A stretch of 64,000 bases of DNA from the NCBI GenBank assembly GCA_012845835.1, contig JABAKD010000016.1, positions 19,504,196-19,568,195 on the forward strand. The letters run 5' to 3'. The first letter of the stretch is position 1. Each line of letters starts with the position of its first letter. Shown here piece by piece: positions 10,601 to 20,110 of the stretch. Below the pieces are notes generated by a model that did no database searches, was not told where the DNA came from, and saw only the letters and a program-made list of their open reading frames with translations. Source of the DNA: Undaria pinnatifida. Lineage: Eukaryota > Sar > Phaeophyceae > Laminariales > Alariaceae. The position numbers were made by a program, and so were the translations under genes.

Positions 10601-13600
10601 ACCCTACCCCACCCTACTCTACCCTACCCTGCTCTACCTTACCTCACCCTATCCTACGCTACCGTACCCTACTAAAGCATACTCTACGTTAACCTATCCT
10701 ACCCTACTCTACCCCACCCTACCCTGCCCTACCCTACCCTACCCTACTCTTCCCTATCCACCATTCAATGTCCAGACGGTCGAATTCGCAAGCTCGTGCC
10801 AACCCACCACAACACTCACCTGGCTAGCAAACATGTTGGCGAATTTACACTCCACCTTCACGATCAAAACAAGGACCATGTGCGCGAAGGCGAAAACGTC
10901 CTGACTGGGATGGCACGGAACCTGTCTACCCTGCATTGCTTCGGGCGGAGTTCCCCCGAAAGTTCCCCCCCGCCGCATGTCACCGATCGCTGTTGTTGTT
11001 ATTGTTGTTGTTGTTGTTGTTGTTGTTTTCACGCCGTGTTGGTGTGAAGTTGGTGGACGCGGGTAGGACAAGGAAGGGCGGGAGGCGGGGCGAGAGTGTT
11101 ACGTTCGGCCAAAATAGTGGTGATGGCTGTGATGGCAGCGATGGCGTTAGCGGCAACGTTAACAGTTCCAATGGCATAATCGGTAACGGCGGTGGCAGTG
11201 GAAGGACATCTCCGAGCGAAGAAAGACGTACTGCAGTTTATAAATGCATACACCTAAACCATCCAACCACTTTATTGCACACGTACCGTTCCTACCCCTG
11301 CGCCCCCGGCCCCCACCCCACCGTCCTTCTCCATCCCGTGCAAAACGCTTTCCGAAGCCAACAGAAAAACCACAGCACACGACACCACAGCACAGCACAA
11401 CAACTTCACAGCACAGCACCGCACACTACACCACAGCACACACTGGACCACTTCTCATTGTTTTTCGCTCACCACGGGCCAGGCCAAGGTCCGCTATCTT
11501 GCCCGTTGTTTTGGTACCCGGGCCGGAGGAGAAGACTAAGATGTTCTCAGCCTTTATGTCGTTGTGCACGTAACCGTTGTCATGCATACAGCTAGCCCCG
11601 GTGCCGCCCTCGATGATCAGGCTGCAAGTATTGCCGGGATTCAGCGGAGACGGAGGGGGGGGGTGTTGCGATTGTCATGCATCGCCGTAGTCCGTAGGAG
11701 CGTTGGGCGGGAGGCGGGAAGGCGAGGGGCGTCTTCATTCATTGCATGCCTTGTAGTCATGTAACTTGTGGCCACCCATCCTCTCCAGACGGAAAACCGT
11801 AACCTACAACAATTACAACAACAACAACAGCAGCAGCAGCAGCAGCGGCAGCGACAGCGGCTGCGCCACCGCCAACAACGCCAACAGCACCAACAACTCC
11901 AACACCGCCAACAACGCCAGCAACAGCAGCAGCAACAGCAGAACAACAACAACAACAGCAACAGCAACAACAACAACAGCAACAACATCAACATCAATAG
12001 GAACAATGATGTTATAATAATAAATATCATGAGTGATCGCCGTTGAAGATTATGACATGCTACACATTGTCGGATAGCAAACATAATGGCAACTACACGA
12101 CGTTACGACAATAACACCAACTTCAAAACAAAACAAAATGCTCAGGGGATATATCGATAGGGGTAGGGGGTGGAAATTAAAAACGTTTCTTATTTTTTCA
12201 AGATATTACTTGTTTTTGATGGTAGAGGGAGACCATATAACAACAATCCGAGCAACATAAATTAGATCCCTCGTTTCGTGGATTCCCCATGTTGGCTTGA
12301 TTCTACGCTATGTGATGTGTACGCGTAATCGGCATTGTAGCTCATGCTGCTGCACATTGAAGGATGGCAAACATGGCAGACATTTCGTGATGTATACCAG
12401 AAGGAAAGAATGAAAAAACGAAACGACGATGGCAACGACCTTGGAAGGCAAGACTGGAATGAATATGCTATATATTCTTAGTCAACCTCACCGCATGACT
12501 TCACTCTCGACCATTTTGGTCCGTTTGGCGATGTCTTCCAAAAGATCCCCGTCAGCCAGCGGGTACACCAGCCAGAAGTTGTTCTGGTCGGTATCATTCA
12601 TTCCCAGCGCCTGGTTGATATGGGGGTGGTCCGGCATCCTACGCACGGCGAACAAATATCAACGTAGGAGGACGGGCGGGGGGGTTTAGGAATAGGGGCA
12701 AGGGATAGCGGTGGGATAACAGGCTCGGGTGAATACGAAGGGGCGGGGGAATAGGGAATAGGGACAACGAGTAAAGGTGGATGGACGGTGCTGGGTCAAT
12801 AGCTAAGGAGGGGAGGCGAGGCAAGGAAGACTGTGTGTGTTTTTTCATGTACCTTAAAAGACAGTACGGCGCAACACGTGACGGCACAGCAAAGCACAGC
12901 ACACTAAAAGCCGCAGCGTGTGGCACCGCCGCAAGGCACGGCACAACACGATACACCACAGCACAGCACAATATGGTACAGCACACGTCACTATTAATAG
13001 ATATTATGCCAAGCGATTTTACAGGGTAGCAGACAACCGCCACTACAGAGGGACTTCTACCGTGCAGCGGTAAATCCCCTAGGCTGCTTTCACTTTCTGG
13101 AAAAAAATTGTGAGTGTTCGACGTTGAAGCTCAGTCATGCCGCACATTGTCGAGCGGCAACAAAACCTTAATAGCGACGAAGCGCTGCACAGCAACAGCA
13201 CCACGAACGCGATAACAACAAAAGACAACAGCGCTGCACACCAACAACAGCAGAAGTAACTCGATAGTATCGAAAGACAAAGCGCTGAGCACCACCAACA
13301 ACCACAGCAGCCATGCAATAGAAACATTATACAGTACAATGCGTTGCACATCAACAGCAGCGGTAACGCAAATATACTGCAACCCTCGCTAGGATTCGTG
13401 CTGGTGAATGTTTGAAACTGGTGTCAACCATGTGCATAGGTGGGAAGCAGGAAAGACCCAACCCAACCCGAGTAAACCAAGTCCAGCCCAACCAAACCCG
13501 AGAAGATGCTGGGATCGTGCCTCATTCACCACCTTACTAGCCATTACCCTGATCCCCGTCGTCGAATGGGACGCGCACGCACCAAAACACGCATAAAAAA

Positions 13601-16600
13601 ACGGGCATGCGGGTCTAGGGATCATCCCCTATTGTTTTACATTGTCGGAAATCAGAATCTCGCTGTGCTCGAAAATAAAATTGAAAGACAAAGAGCTGCA
13701 CAGCAACAGCAACGATAACGAAAAATAAAAAATCAATTACCCTGCACACGTCCTCACCTGATGAGGACATCCATTTCCGCGAATAATCCCATCCGGCCGA
13801 ATCCCATGTCTCCATCGCCACCCTGGTTAGATGTCGGCGGGGGATTAGGAAGGGCACACGCGCTCAGGTACACCGTATACAGCATGTCTATTGGAGTGAC
13901 CACACATCGGACAGATCACAATCTAGATTATCAAGTAACCACACATTGAACAGATCACGATCTAGATGATCAAGTAGCCACACATGGGACAGATCACGCT
14001 AGGTGATCTATTTTACGGAGATCTATCATAGTTAGTCGCATGAATGACAAGATAAAAACTGTGGGGAGGGAATAAACATCCCCGTTTGCTTTTAGCATTC
14101 ATTCGAGAGTATGTTTGTTTCCCGGTATACTAAACGCATTACAGATCCCTCACACCAGTACAGACCAGTCGTCAAATAGGACAGCTCCACTCGACTGAGA
14201 ATGGGGCAGATGCTGCCTTTATCGTGTTCCACTTCGCCCAATTTACAATGGACCTCAGGGATTATTGAAAAATAACATGTATCTGTCGGGGCATGATGTG
14301 TAGTGCAGGATCGGTAGAGTAGATCGTGATCTGTCCAATGTGTATCCTCCGGCAGATGGGGAAAAATAAAGCTTTAGCTCACCACACTTCCACGTATTTT
14401 CTTACGCGTCGTGTGTCGTTTCATACGCGTCGTGTGTCGCTTTAGAAGACATGCTGTATGTGTTGTACTGTGCGTATGCCCTTCCCAATTCCCCGCCGAC
14501 ATCCAACCAGGGGGGCGATGGAGGCGACATGTCGGGCGTCATGGGGTTCGGCCGCATGGGCATTTTCAGCGAGGTGGAAGTCCTGATCAAGTGACCCAAT
14601 CCCCCGCCGACATCCAACCAGGGGGGAGATGGAGGCGACATGTCGGGCGTCATGGGATCGGCCGGATGGGCATGTTTAGCGAGATGGAAGTCCTGGTCAC
14701 GTGTTCAGGACTTCCACCTCGCTACACATGCCTATGCGGCGGAACCCCATGACGCCCGACATGTCGCCTCCATAGCCCCCTTGGTTGGATGTCGGTGGGG
14801 GATTGAAGGGTACACGCACAGGTACATGATATACAGCATGTCTATTGGAGTACCCACACATCGATCACGCTCTAGGTGATCTATTTTACGGAGATCTATC
14901 GTAGTTAGTCTGTTGAAAGACAAGAAAAAAACGGTGGGGAGGGAAGAAACATCCCCGTTTGTTTTTAGTTTTCATTCGAGAGTATGTTCGTTTCCCGGTT
15001 GACTGAACGGCTATACAGAGCCCCCACACGAGTACAGACCAGTCGTCACATAGGACAGCTTCAGCTCGACTGAGAAAGGTGGAGATGCTGCCTTTATCGT
15101 GTTTCATTTCGTCCAATTTACAATGGACCTCAGGGATAGGTGAAACAGATCATGTATCTGTCGGGGCATGATGTGTAGTGCAGGATCGGTGTAGTACAAA
15201 TCCACCCCAGCAATTATGTTCTATAATAGAGCATCCGGATTCCACCCGGCAACCTGATCTTTGTATAGGCAACGCAGACCATACAGAGCAGGGATCGGCC
15301 TTGTCTGAAAGACGCAAATCTTCAATAGATCATCAATAGGAGGGATGATGTCGCCTGTGCGATGTGTTCAAGTAACGGTAAGAAGGACCATGGTGCACGG
15401 TGCCATAAGGGGAGGGCGGGCGAGGGTGCACTCATTTCATGCGCATACTCTCGCATCCCTACAATGCCGGCACGGAGCACGTCGGAGTTTCGTCGACCAG
15501 GCAGATCTCGCGTGCGCCAAGCGTGAACATGTTGATTGCTAGGGGAGATACTGCAACATATTGAGCTTCTCTTACCGTAATTATATTTATTTGCACCTGT
15601 GGCACCGGCATTTTTATTGTTCATGCTACAAGGAGCAGCGTGAGATTCAACATCGACAACTAGAAATAAGTATTATCAGAAGAAGGGAGGGAAGAACGGA
15701 GGTATGACGTAAGGAAGGTACGAAGCAATGCCTGCGGCCGCGAGCAGACACACAATCAAAAAAGCGAAACGAAAAAAAAAACTTACACGAGAACGTGACC
15801 CGGGTGCCAGGATGTACTTGTACATACAGGATGTAGGCACCGCGGAAGCAGGTCCAATGCCTCACAATCAGAAAGTCATCACAACCATCACCATCACCAC
15901 CACAATTTCGTCCCTGGGAGTGCTAAATAGTAGTTTTATAGCAGGAGTGATCGACGTTGAAGCTCATGCTGTGCACATCTTCGGATGACAAGCAACAAAC
16001 TGGCCGGTATATAAAGAGTACTACAGTACGAATGACAACATTCAAAGCAGTAGCAAATACATGCATACTTGTATGACGCGATTTTTCTTCGGCTTCTCTT
16101 CTGAGGATCTTTCCATTGCCATGGTACTTGTATACCTTGTCCATCCAAAACCGACCTTGAGAGAAACGATGAAAACGCAACTCAGTGAGCAATGACACGG
16201 TCTGGCCACAATATCAGTAGTATTGGCAACCGACGTGAGGTACGGCAGAATAGAGGTGTACCGATTATTTCATGATGCTCCTCACTCGAGAGGAGCTCTA
16301 AAAGAAAAAAAAAACTCTCCCAAAAACTGAAATGGGAAAAAGATGAAACTGCTCCAATATCCAATGAACAATTCCATGGCCTCCGTAGGTACACCACGAA
16401 AACAATTGCAAAATAAATCCGAAAATTCCGACGACTTTGGGCTAAGAAGTCCCGTGATTCAGAACACCTTTCAGACAAAATTGCTACAGTACGATATCGC
16501 TATCGCAGAACGCGCCCAAACACAACTACTGCTACTGCTATACTAAACGCTATATAGTCCAACGACATCGGGGAGCTTTTCACTCGACGACCCCGACCCC

Positions 16601-19554
16601 GTCACCACTCGCAATTATTCTGGTCAACAAAAAAAAGGGCTACTCCTATGTTTTTTTTTTCCTTTTATTTTTCACGCTTCGATTTTCCAGCTTCTGGACA
16701 AGCCGTAGTCACAAGTGTCGTCCCTCCCCCCCCCCCGGTTCTTGCCTTCAACTTTTATCGCGCATCGGGTTCAGCAATCCCACTGCTCGCCCATTTTACA
16801 TCGAGTGTTGCTAACTCACGCTCTGGCGCTTTCCGCCAGTCAATTTGTGCGCAAGAAAAAATCCCTCCGAATTTATGCGAGTATGCACTCGGGGGGGCTC
16901 GAACTCACGAAACTCACCTATACCAAGCTCGAGGATAATCTGATACGTCACCGGGGCGACCGGCCTCATGGTATCACTTGTCAAGTTTCACCGCCTTGGA
17001 TGTCTTCATGGTGCACGTGATTCCGAGGGTATCCCGAAGACAAAACAATTCGTAAGCCCATCGGGTTTATTTTTGGAAGTAGCTTGTGAAGAAAAAACGC
17101 GGGTACAACTCTAAAGAAATAACACGCTTAAGAAAATTGAGCTATCTCACCGCTTTTAAGGTTTTCATGGCGCCGGTGAACCCAAGGTCCGGCATGGACA
17201 CCATCCTGACACAGCCGGAGCCTCCCTCCCCCAAAACCCTCCCCAGAGCCATCCCCGGGGGGTCCACCGTAGCGGCAGTGCCAGCAGTAGCAGCAGTTGC
17301 AGCAGCAGACACCACCCTTTCAGCAATGAGGACGGCGATAGGGTCGCCGGTGGCGCGCGCACGCTCTACGCAGGCGTGATGGTACTTGCCCGGGAACCAG
17401 CTCTTAATTGCACCGGGTACGCTGTTAGCCGGGAGGGGGTGGAGGAGCTCCACCGTGGGAGATACGGCCACTGCCGGGGTTGCGTCGTGCTGTGGTGGGG
17501 GGGGGCGACCCTAGATAGGACGAGACGAGCGGGGAGGGGTAGGGGGGGGGGAGGTGGGGTGATGACAGGGGAGGTGTGAGAGGCGGAGAGAGGGGGTGCG
17601 CGGGGGGGAGACGACCATAGGTGGGATAAGACGAACGGGTGGGGGGGGGGTTGGAAGAGGGGGTTGAGGGTAGGGATATGTGAGTGAGGGTAGGGCAAGG
17701 GGGTTGAGGGCAGGGAAATGGGGCTGAGGGCAGGGAAGGCCGGATGAGGGCAGGCGACGAGGGGTGAGGGCAAGGTAATAGCGAATTAGCGCAGTGGACG
17801 AGGGGGGGGGATCCTTCAACGTGTGTGCAGTGCGCACGGACAGGGTGAGTGTAGACGTGGTTGGCAGAATGTTTGAGACCATGGCGGTGGTGGATTGGAA
17901 ATGTCAAGAAATGTCCTCGCATATAGCATGATGGGGGGAGCGGGCGGGCGGGCGGGCGGGCGGAGGGGGTTACACCACGCGCGAGCAGGTAAAGCGCTCT
18001 TCGTTTGTAGTTTTTCAGCGCCGTCAAACCCATCGCCGCTATGTGGTGGGCTGAAATTCGAGATCAATACTCGATTGGTGTACAGCAGGCATTCTTGGAG
18101 ATGGGAATGGGGAGGTGTTACCACAGGCGAACACAGTTATTTATGGTTTACACACTGCATAGTTTTTCATTACGGCCGAACCCATGGTGGTGGCGGGTCA
18201 GGTCTCTGATACATTCCAGTATACTGACGCAGTTCTCGTAAATATCTACTGATGGAGGCTGCCAGTGCCCAGATATTGATGGGAGTACAACCTTGAGGTA
18301 CGCATGATACCCACCAAAATCTGAAGACTCAATCGGCTATTCTAATAGCAGTGGAAATGCTGAACAACGAGCACTGTGTGTATCATACCTGGTGGCTATA
18401 AACAAGAGAGCTTGTTTCGGCTTGTCACGAGGTGCTCTTAAATCGGGCTACCCGCTACGAGCATAGCGCTTTCTTCATCTACCGGGACTACTGATACCGC
18501 TAGTGGTGGTGGTGGCGGTGCTGCGTTTCCTGCTTGCTGCTCGCGGGCGATGCGATTTTTGCTCGTTGCACCATCCTGACGAAGGCCCGCAAATCGGTCA
18601 CCACTGGCTTCGCCAACCCACGTGCCGACTACCGTCACAGGCAGAAGGCTTCGTTGGCTTGCCTAGCCTAGTAGCCTAGCGATTTCGTTTTAATAGTCGT
18701 GATATCCTGCCGAATCGCAGCCCTATGCACTGCGTTGTATGCAGTTTCTCGGCCGATTTTACGTCTACCGTTTTGTAGGCGCTAGTGCCTACCTGGCGGT
18801 GCCCTTGCAAGTGCTCTATGCTATACTAGTGGTGAATACTGGTGATCACTGCTGCCGTACGATCAAGTTGCACGCCCGCTGTTGTGCAAAAACTAGTAGG
18901 TGGGGTAGCTGCTGCTGCCGGTGTTAGCCCGTGAAATGCATGGTGCTGAAATAGCATCCCACAGTACAAGTACATAGAGGGCGTTTTGTCTGTACGGACC
19001 GTTGCACCTCGCACGTACCGCTCTAAACACAAGTTGATAAGAAAGTAAAGTTTACCGCCGGCGGAGTTTTCGGCGAAAGGGAGGCGGAAGGGGAGGAGGG
19101 CGAGATCAAGGATGAGCACCAAAAGGAGTGCCCACCTGCAACCCCGAGAGAGTCCCCTCGAGCGTACCGGGGGTACGCCCCTCCGGTGCGGAGCTATGCG
19201 AGGGTGGGTTAGGGTGCCATAGGGTACTGCAGGTGCTCGGCGGGTGTGCGAAGTGACTGCTGTGGCTGATGTAATGTTTGCGCCATGGAACGATCACCGC
19301 GCTGGATCGAAAAGAAACGCCACACCAAGCAAGATCAAAAGACGCTTTGCCTTCCTTCGAAAACCACCTCAGGCCCAACGGATGACCACCGAGAAACACT
19401 GTGCCACCTCGTGGATCATACACTCTCTCACCTGCTGACCGCCGTCCGCATTAACTTCTTGGCTCGTCGCCGGCTCGCTGCCACGGTTATCCTCGCGGGT
19501 TGCAGGAGGAGCAGGATGAGCGCTCTCATTGGGATGTAATCGTGGCGATCCCAT
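5667..19554 (-). CDS. Kinase gene A: multi-exon non-RD protein kinase with long disordered tail
   Basis: A protein kinase gene rebuilt as 11 exons, 5' to 3': 19554-19432, 19193-19136, 18291-18213, 17421-17151, 13822-13758, 12638-12492, 11621-11473, 10989-10820, 9824-9756, 8227-8129, 7607-5667. Phases join without a break and the sum is 3171 bp (1056 aa plus TGA). Seen: GEGGSG loop, Lys in GAMKTLK, Glu in FAEMDVL, hinge WLVYPLADGD, HNDIKAEN, DLG, GTPPEAM, QDVFAFAHM and NPSERPTM. The catalytic domain lies at about residues 145-430, followed by about 600 residues of Gly/Ser/Ala-rich tail. Established knowledge: these motifs mark an active eukaryotic kinase fold; HND in place of HRD makes it non-RD. 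The kinase family and substrate are not recognised. The last eight exons are firm because gene B repeats them; the first three rest on phase, splice sites and weak A/B similarity. Confidence 0.85.
8129..8227 (-). CDS. Kinase A exon 10 (C-lobe)
   Basis: 99 bp, acceptor gcgcag, donor GAG|gtaaga, phase 0 to 0. Encodes YMTIRNLTEPGFRGAVLNP then SAQFQHMSHE. The gene B exon (44584-44682) has the same length and shares MT.RN.T.P.FR.A.LNP and QF.HM. Confidence 0.92.
8281..8712. repeat. Hexanucleotide array (AAGGTC/AAGGCC/AATGTC)
   Basis: About 430 bp of six-base units in a kinase A intron, with higher-order blocks. The same kind of array is in the homologous kinase B intron at 44704-44812 and 45097-45142. 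It translates to Lys/Val or Thr/Leu repeats in every frame and is not coding. Confidence 0.95.
9112..9290. repeat. Minisatellite of about 58 bp in kinase A intron
   Basis: Three and a part units with ctaccgtatacagtagtagc, cttggtcg and a gggga/tcccc palindrome. No equivalent seen in gene B. Confidence 0.9.
9756..9824 (-). CDS. Kinase A exon 9 (C-lobe)
   Basis: 69 bp, acceptor gtcag, donor gtgagt, phase 0 to 0. Encodes LCMTADDKRRLVAMDAESAR plus IYI. The gene B counterpart (45334-45402) has the same length and shares TADD, RRL and MDAE. Confidence 0.88.
10190..10212. repeat. Short interstitial telomere-like repeat
   Basis: Two to three ccctaaa units. The homologous spot in B (about 46030) has decayed ctaaccctcaaccc. 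Too short to prove a telomere origin. Confidence 0.6.
10545..10757. repeat. (CCCTA)n array in kinase A intron
   Basis: About 210 bp of five-base units with variants (cctgctcta, taccttacc). The homologous B intron has only three units at 46180-46198. Lies downstream of the activation-segment exon. Confidence 0.95.
10820..10989 (-). CDS. Kinase A exon 8: activation segment, PPE, subdomain IX
   Basis: 170 bp, donor CAG|gtgagt. The acceptor lies directly after an (AAC)n tract on the coding strand. Encodes IGDMRRGGTFGGTPPEAMQG, the APE-equivalent, then QDVFAFAHMVLVLI with the structural Asp. Gene B has the same length and splice sites at 46250-46419. Confidence 0.94.
10992..11028. repeat. (AAC)n tract touching an acceptor
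   Basis: Read on the coding strand, about ten AAC units end directly at the acceptor AG of kinase A exon 8. The B acceptor has aaaacaacag only. Confidence 0.9.
11473..11621 (-). CDS. Kinase A exon 7: catalytic loop and DLG
   Basis: 149 bp, acceptor ttgcag, donor G|gtgagc, phase 2 to 1. It shows GYVHNDIKAENILVF with catalytic Asp, Lys and Asn, then KIADLGLAR with the metal-binding Asp. The Arg of the usual HRD is Asn. Gene B has an exon of identical length at 48231-48379. Confidence 0.95.
11810..11995. repeat. (CAA/CAG)n tract in kinase A intron
   Basis: Interrupted CAA, CAG and CGC triplets for about 180 bp. Lies between the hinge and catalytic-loop exons. Frames read as poly-Gln, Asn or Leu and are not coding. 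Confidence 0.9.
12492..12638 (-). CDS. Kinase A exon 6: hinge region
   Basis: 147 bp, acceptor cgtag, donor ATGCG|gtgagg, phase 2 to 2. Encodes PDHPHINQALGMND (HPHI, typical of subdomain IV), then the hinge WLVYPLADGDLLEDI and a helix ending VESEVMR. Gene B has an exon of identical length at 51017-51163. Confidence 0.92.
12860..12995. repeat. Degenerate CACAGCA repeat upstream of hinge exon
   Basis: Short units of cacagca/ggcacaa. The homologous intron of gene B carries the same class of repeat at 51305-51485. Confidence 0.8.
13758..13822 (-). CDS. Kinase A exon 5: helix C
   Basis: 65 bp, acceptor ctaaccag, donor ATCAG|gtgagg, phase 0 to 2. Encodes GGDGDMGFGRMG followed by LFAEMDVLIR; the Glu of AEM is the likely helix-C glutamate that pairs with the ATP-site Lys. 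Three more copies of this exon lie upstream on both strands (14470-14810), none with this donor. Gene B has one copy, at 51817-51896. Confidence 0.85.
13823..14340. repeat. Intron duplication, unit 1
   Basis: Intron sequence beside the helix-C exon that is repeated at 14813-15205. Shared landmarks are agcatgtctattggagt, gatctattttacggagatct, acatccccgtttg and atctgtcggggcatgatg. This unit also carries a triple short repeat (cacacat..gacagatcac..tcaagta) missing from unit 2. Confidence 0.85.
14345..14425. repeat. Dispersed repeat Q, copy 1
   Basis: About 75 bp with cctccggcagatggggaaaa, gctcaccacacttccacg and gtcgtgtgtc. Further copies at 25863-25940 and 33985-34060. Confidence 0.85.
14449..14588 (+). 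pseudogene. Inverted pseudo-exon copy of helix C (copy 2)
   Basis: Plus-strand copy of the kinase A helix-C exon with flanking intron. Reads GGDGGDMSGVMGFGRMG then IFSEVEVLIK, an open frame with the helix-C Glu kept. The donor is degraded (aagtgaccc). Runs straight into copy 3. Confidence 0.75.
14595..14702 (+). pseudogene. Inverted pseudo-exon copy of helix C (copy 3)
   Basis: Plus-strand copy reading GGDGGDMSGVMGSAGWACLA. A one-base loss after the ATG of VMG shifts the frame and destroys the AEM/SEV motif. Its 3' edge meets copy 4 in a palindrome. Confidence 0.75.
14704..14812 (-). pseudogene. Pseudo-exon copy of helix C (copy 4)
   Basis: Minus-strand copy, same sense as the gene, reading GGYGGDMSGVMGFRRIG then MCSEVEVL. 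The donor is lost and an in-frame stop follows. It begins a second copy of the flanking intron that resembles the one beside the working exon. Confidence 0.75.
14813..15205. repeat. Intron duplication, unit 2
   Basis: Second, slightly shorter copy of 13823-14340 in the same orientation, starting next to pseudo-exon copy 4. Together with the exon copies the duplication period is about 0.95 kb. Confidence 0.85.
15400..15545. repeat. Dispersed repeat family P, copy 1
   Basis: Contains gcatccctacaatgccggc, acgtcgg and gaccaggcag. Related copies are at 22760-22995, 54462-54585 and 56235-56430. Confidence 0.75.
16300..16505. repeat. Dispersed repeat family R, copy 1
   Basis: Matches 24025-24215 and 25610-25835 around gatgaaactgctccaatatc, ccatggcct, gacgactttgggctaag and cccgtgattcagaa. 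Unknown element type. Confidence 0.75.
16640..16975 (-). mobile_element. tRNA-derived SINE-like element, copy 1
   Basis: On the minus strand, a tRNA-like head (B-box-like gagttcgagcccc) is followed by a body that matches 25080-25380. Shared body landmarks: gctaactcacgctct, gcaagaaaaa.tccct, and acaagccgt.gtcaca.gtg. Sits in the kinase A intron between the G-loop and helix-C exons. Confidence 0.65.
17151..17421 (-). CDS. Kinase A exon 4: glycine-rich loop and VAIK-like lysine
   Basis: 271 bp after acceptor ctaacag, ending GCG|gtgaga, phase 2 to 0. It carries an N-lobe lead-in (KSWFPGKYHHACVERA, then AERVV), an Ala/Thr spacer, the ATP-binding loop VLGEGGSGCV and the lysine in GAMKTLK. Gene B has the matching exon at 52833-53064 with a shorter spacer and the same acceptor context. 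Confidence 0.9.
18213..18291 (-). CDS. Kinase A exon 3 (candidate)
   Basis: 79 bp, acceptor AAG, donor AT|gtatca, phase 1 to 2. Contains TPINIWALAA and SISRYLRELRQ. The stretch SRYLREL matches SRYVELE in the gene B exon at 60061-60188, which argues that it is real. It ends in the phase needed by the G-loop exon. The donor is weak. Confidence 0.45.
19136..19193 (-). CDS. Kinase A exon 2 (candidate)
   Basis: 58 bp from an AG acceptor to a G|gtgggc donor, phase 0 to 1. Reads LRTGGAYPRYARGDSLGVA. The DNA aligns with 61117-61153 in gene B, where the usable exon is shorter. It is supported mainly because its phase is what exons 1 and 3 require. Confidence 0.4.
19432..19554 (-). CDS. Kinase A exon 1 (putative start)
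   Basis: 41 codons starting at an ATG and ending QQ before a gtgaga donor. The product is Pro/Asn/Glu-rich and looks disordered (MGSPRLHPNE at its start). The ATG sits at the same place as the ATG of gene B at 61510, where an in-frame stop lies just upstream; that is why I chose it. The exon ends in phase 0. Confidence 0.55.
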
Positions 19555-20110
19555 GCCGCCCTTGTTCTGTTTAGATTTGACCTCAGATTGCTGCTGATGT
19601 TTGGAAATGAAGAAAAATCACCTTTCGGTCGGGGGCGATTAGTTTCTCGAGCGCGAATGGTGAAGTCCGCCGCACCTCGGGTCTGTCGGCCGATGCACTG
19701 AACAGGCGGTGCTGTGAGTTTCGCCTACCTGATAGCTCGTTCGGTTTTTCTTTCCTAGCGCGTGGGTGTTGTGATGTGTATGTGATTACCAACGTTTTTG
19801 AACAATTATAATCATGGAACAACCCCCCCCCCCAAACAGCGGAAAAGTAGTAAAACTGCGGCGTGTTGTTCTGATCGCGAAGAGCACACTGATGATGGTG
19901 CCGCATGCCACCGGAGCAACGCAACCCAAACCACACAGCACACGACGCAAACCAGCTGAACAATCGCTTGCCGCACCTAACGCACCCAACAAGTTCGACA
20001 CGAATGACAGATCACGGTGCAGAGGTATCCGCTTAACTTGGATTCGGACTGCTTCCTCATCTTCTTCTTGGTTCTTCTGAGGTACGAAAATTTCGACTAT
20101 TTCAGGCATC
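19555..20110 (-). promoter_or_regulatory. 5' flank of kinase A (conserved with B)
   Basis: Aligns with 61511-62070 in gene B. Matching blocks include tcgagcgc.aa.ggtgaag, catggaac.ac.cccccc and ggtacgaga/aatttcg. Reading frames are not conserved between the copies, so this is more likely 5' UTR and promoter than coding. No specific promoter element is recognised. Confidence 0.45.

Noticed and set aside
10190..10757. Chromosome end or telomere
   Set aside because: Only two to three ccctaaa units, and the long array is ccctA pentamers inside an intron.
11768..12046. Poly-Gln/Asn frame
   Set aside because: Interrupted CAA/CAG repeat inside a kinase A intron.
19786..20109. Frame starting MPEIVEIFVPQ upstream of kinase A
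   Set aside because: Attractive start, but the aligned region of B reads differently and stops early; better as 5' UTR or promoter.
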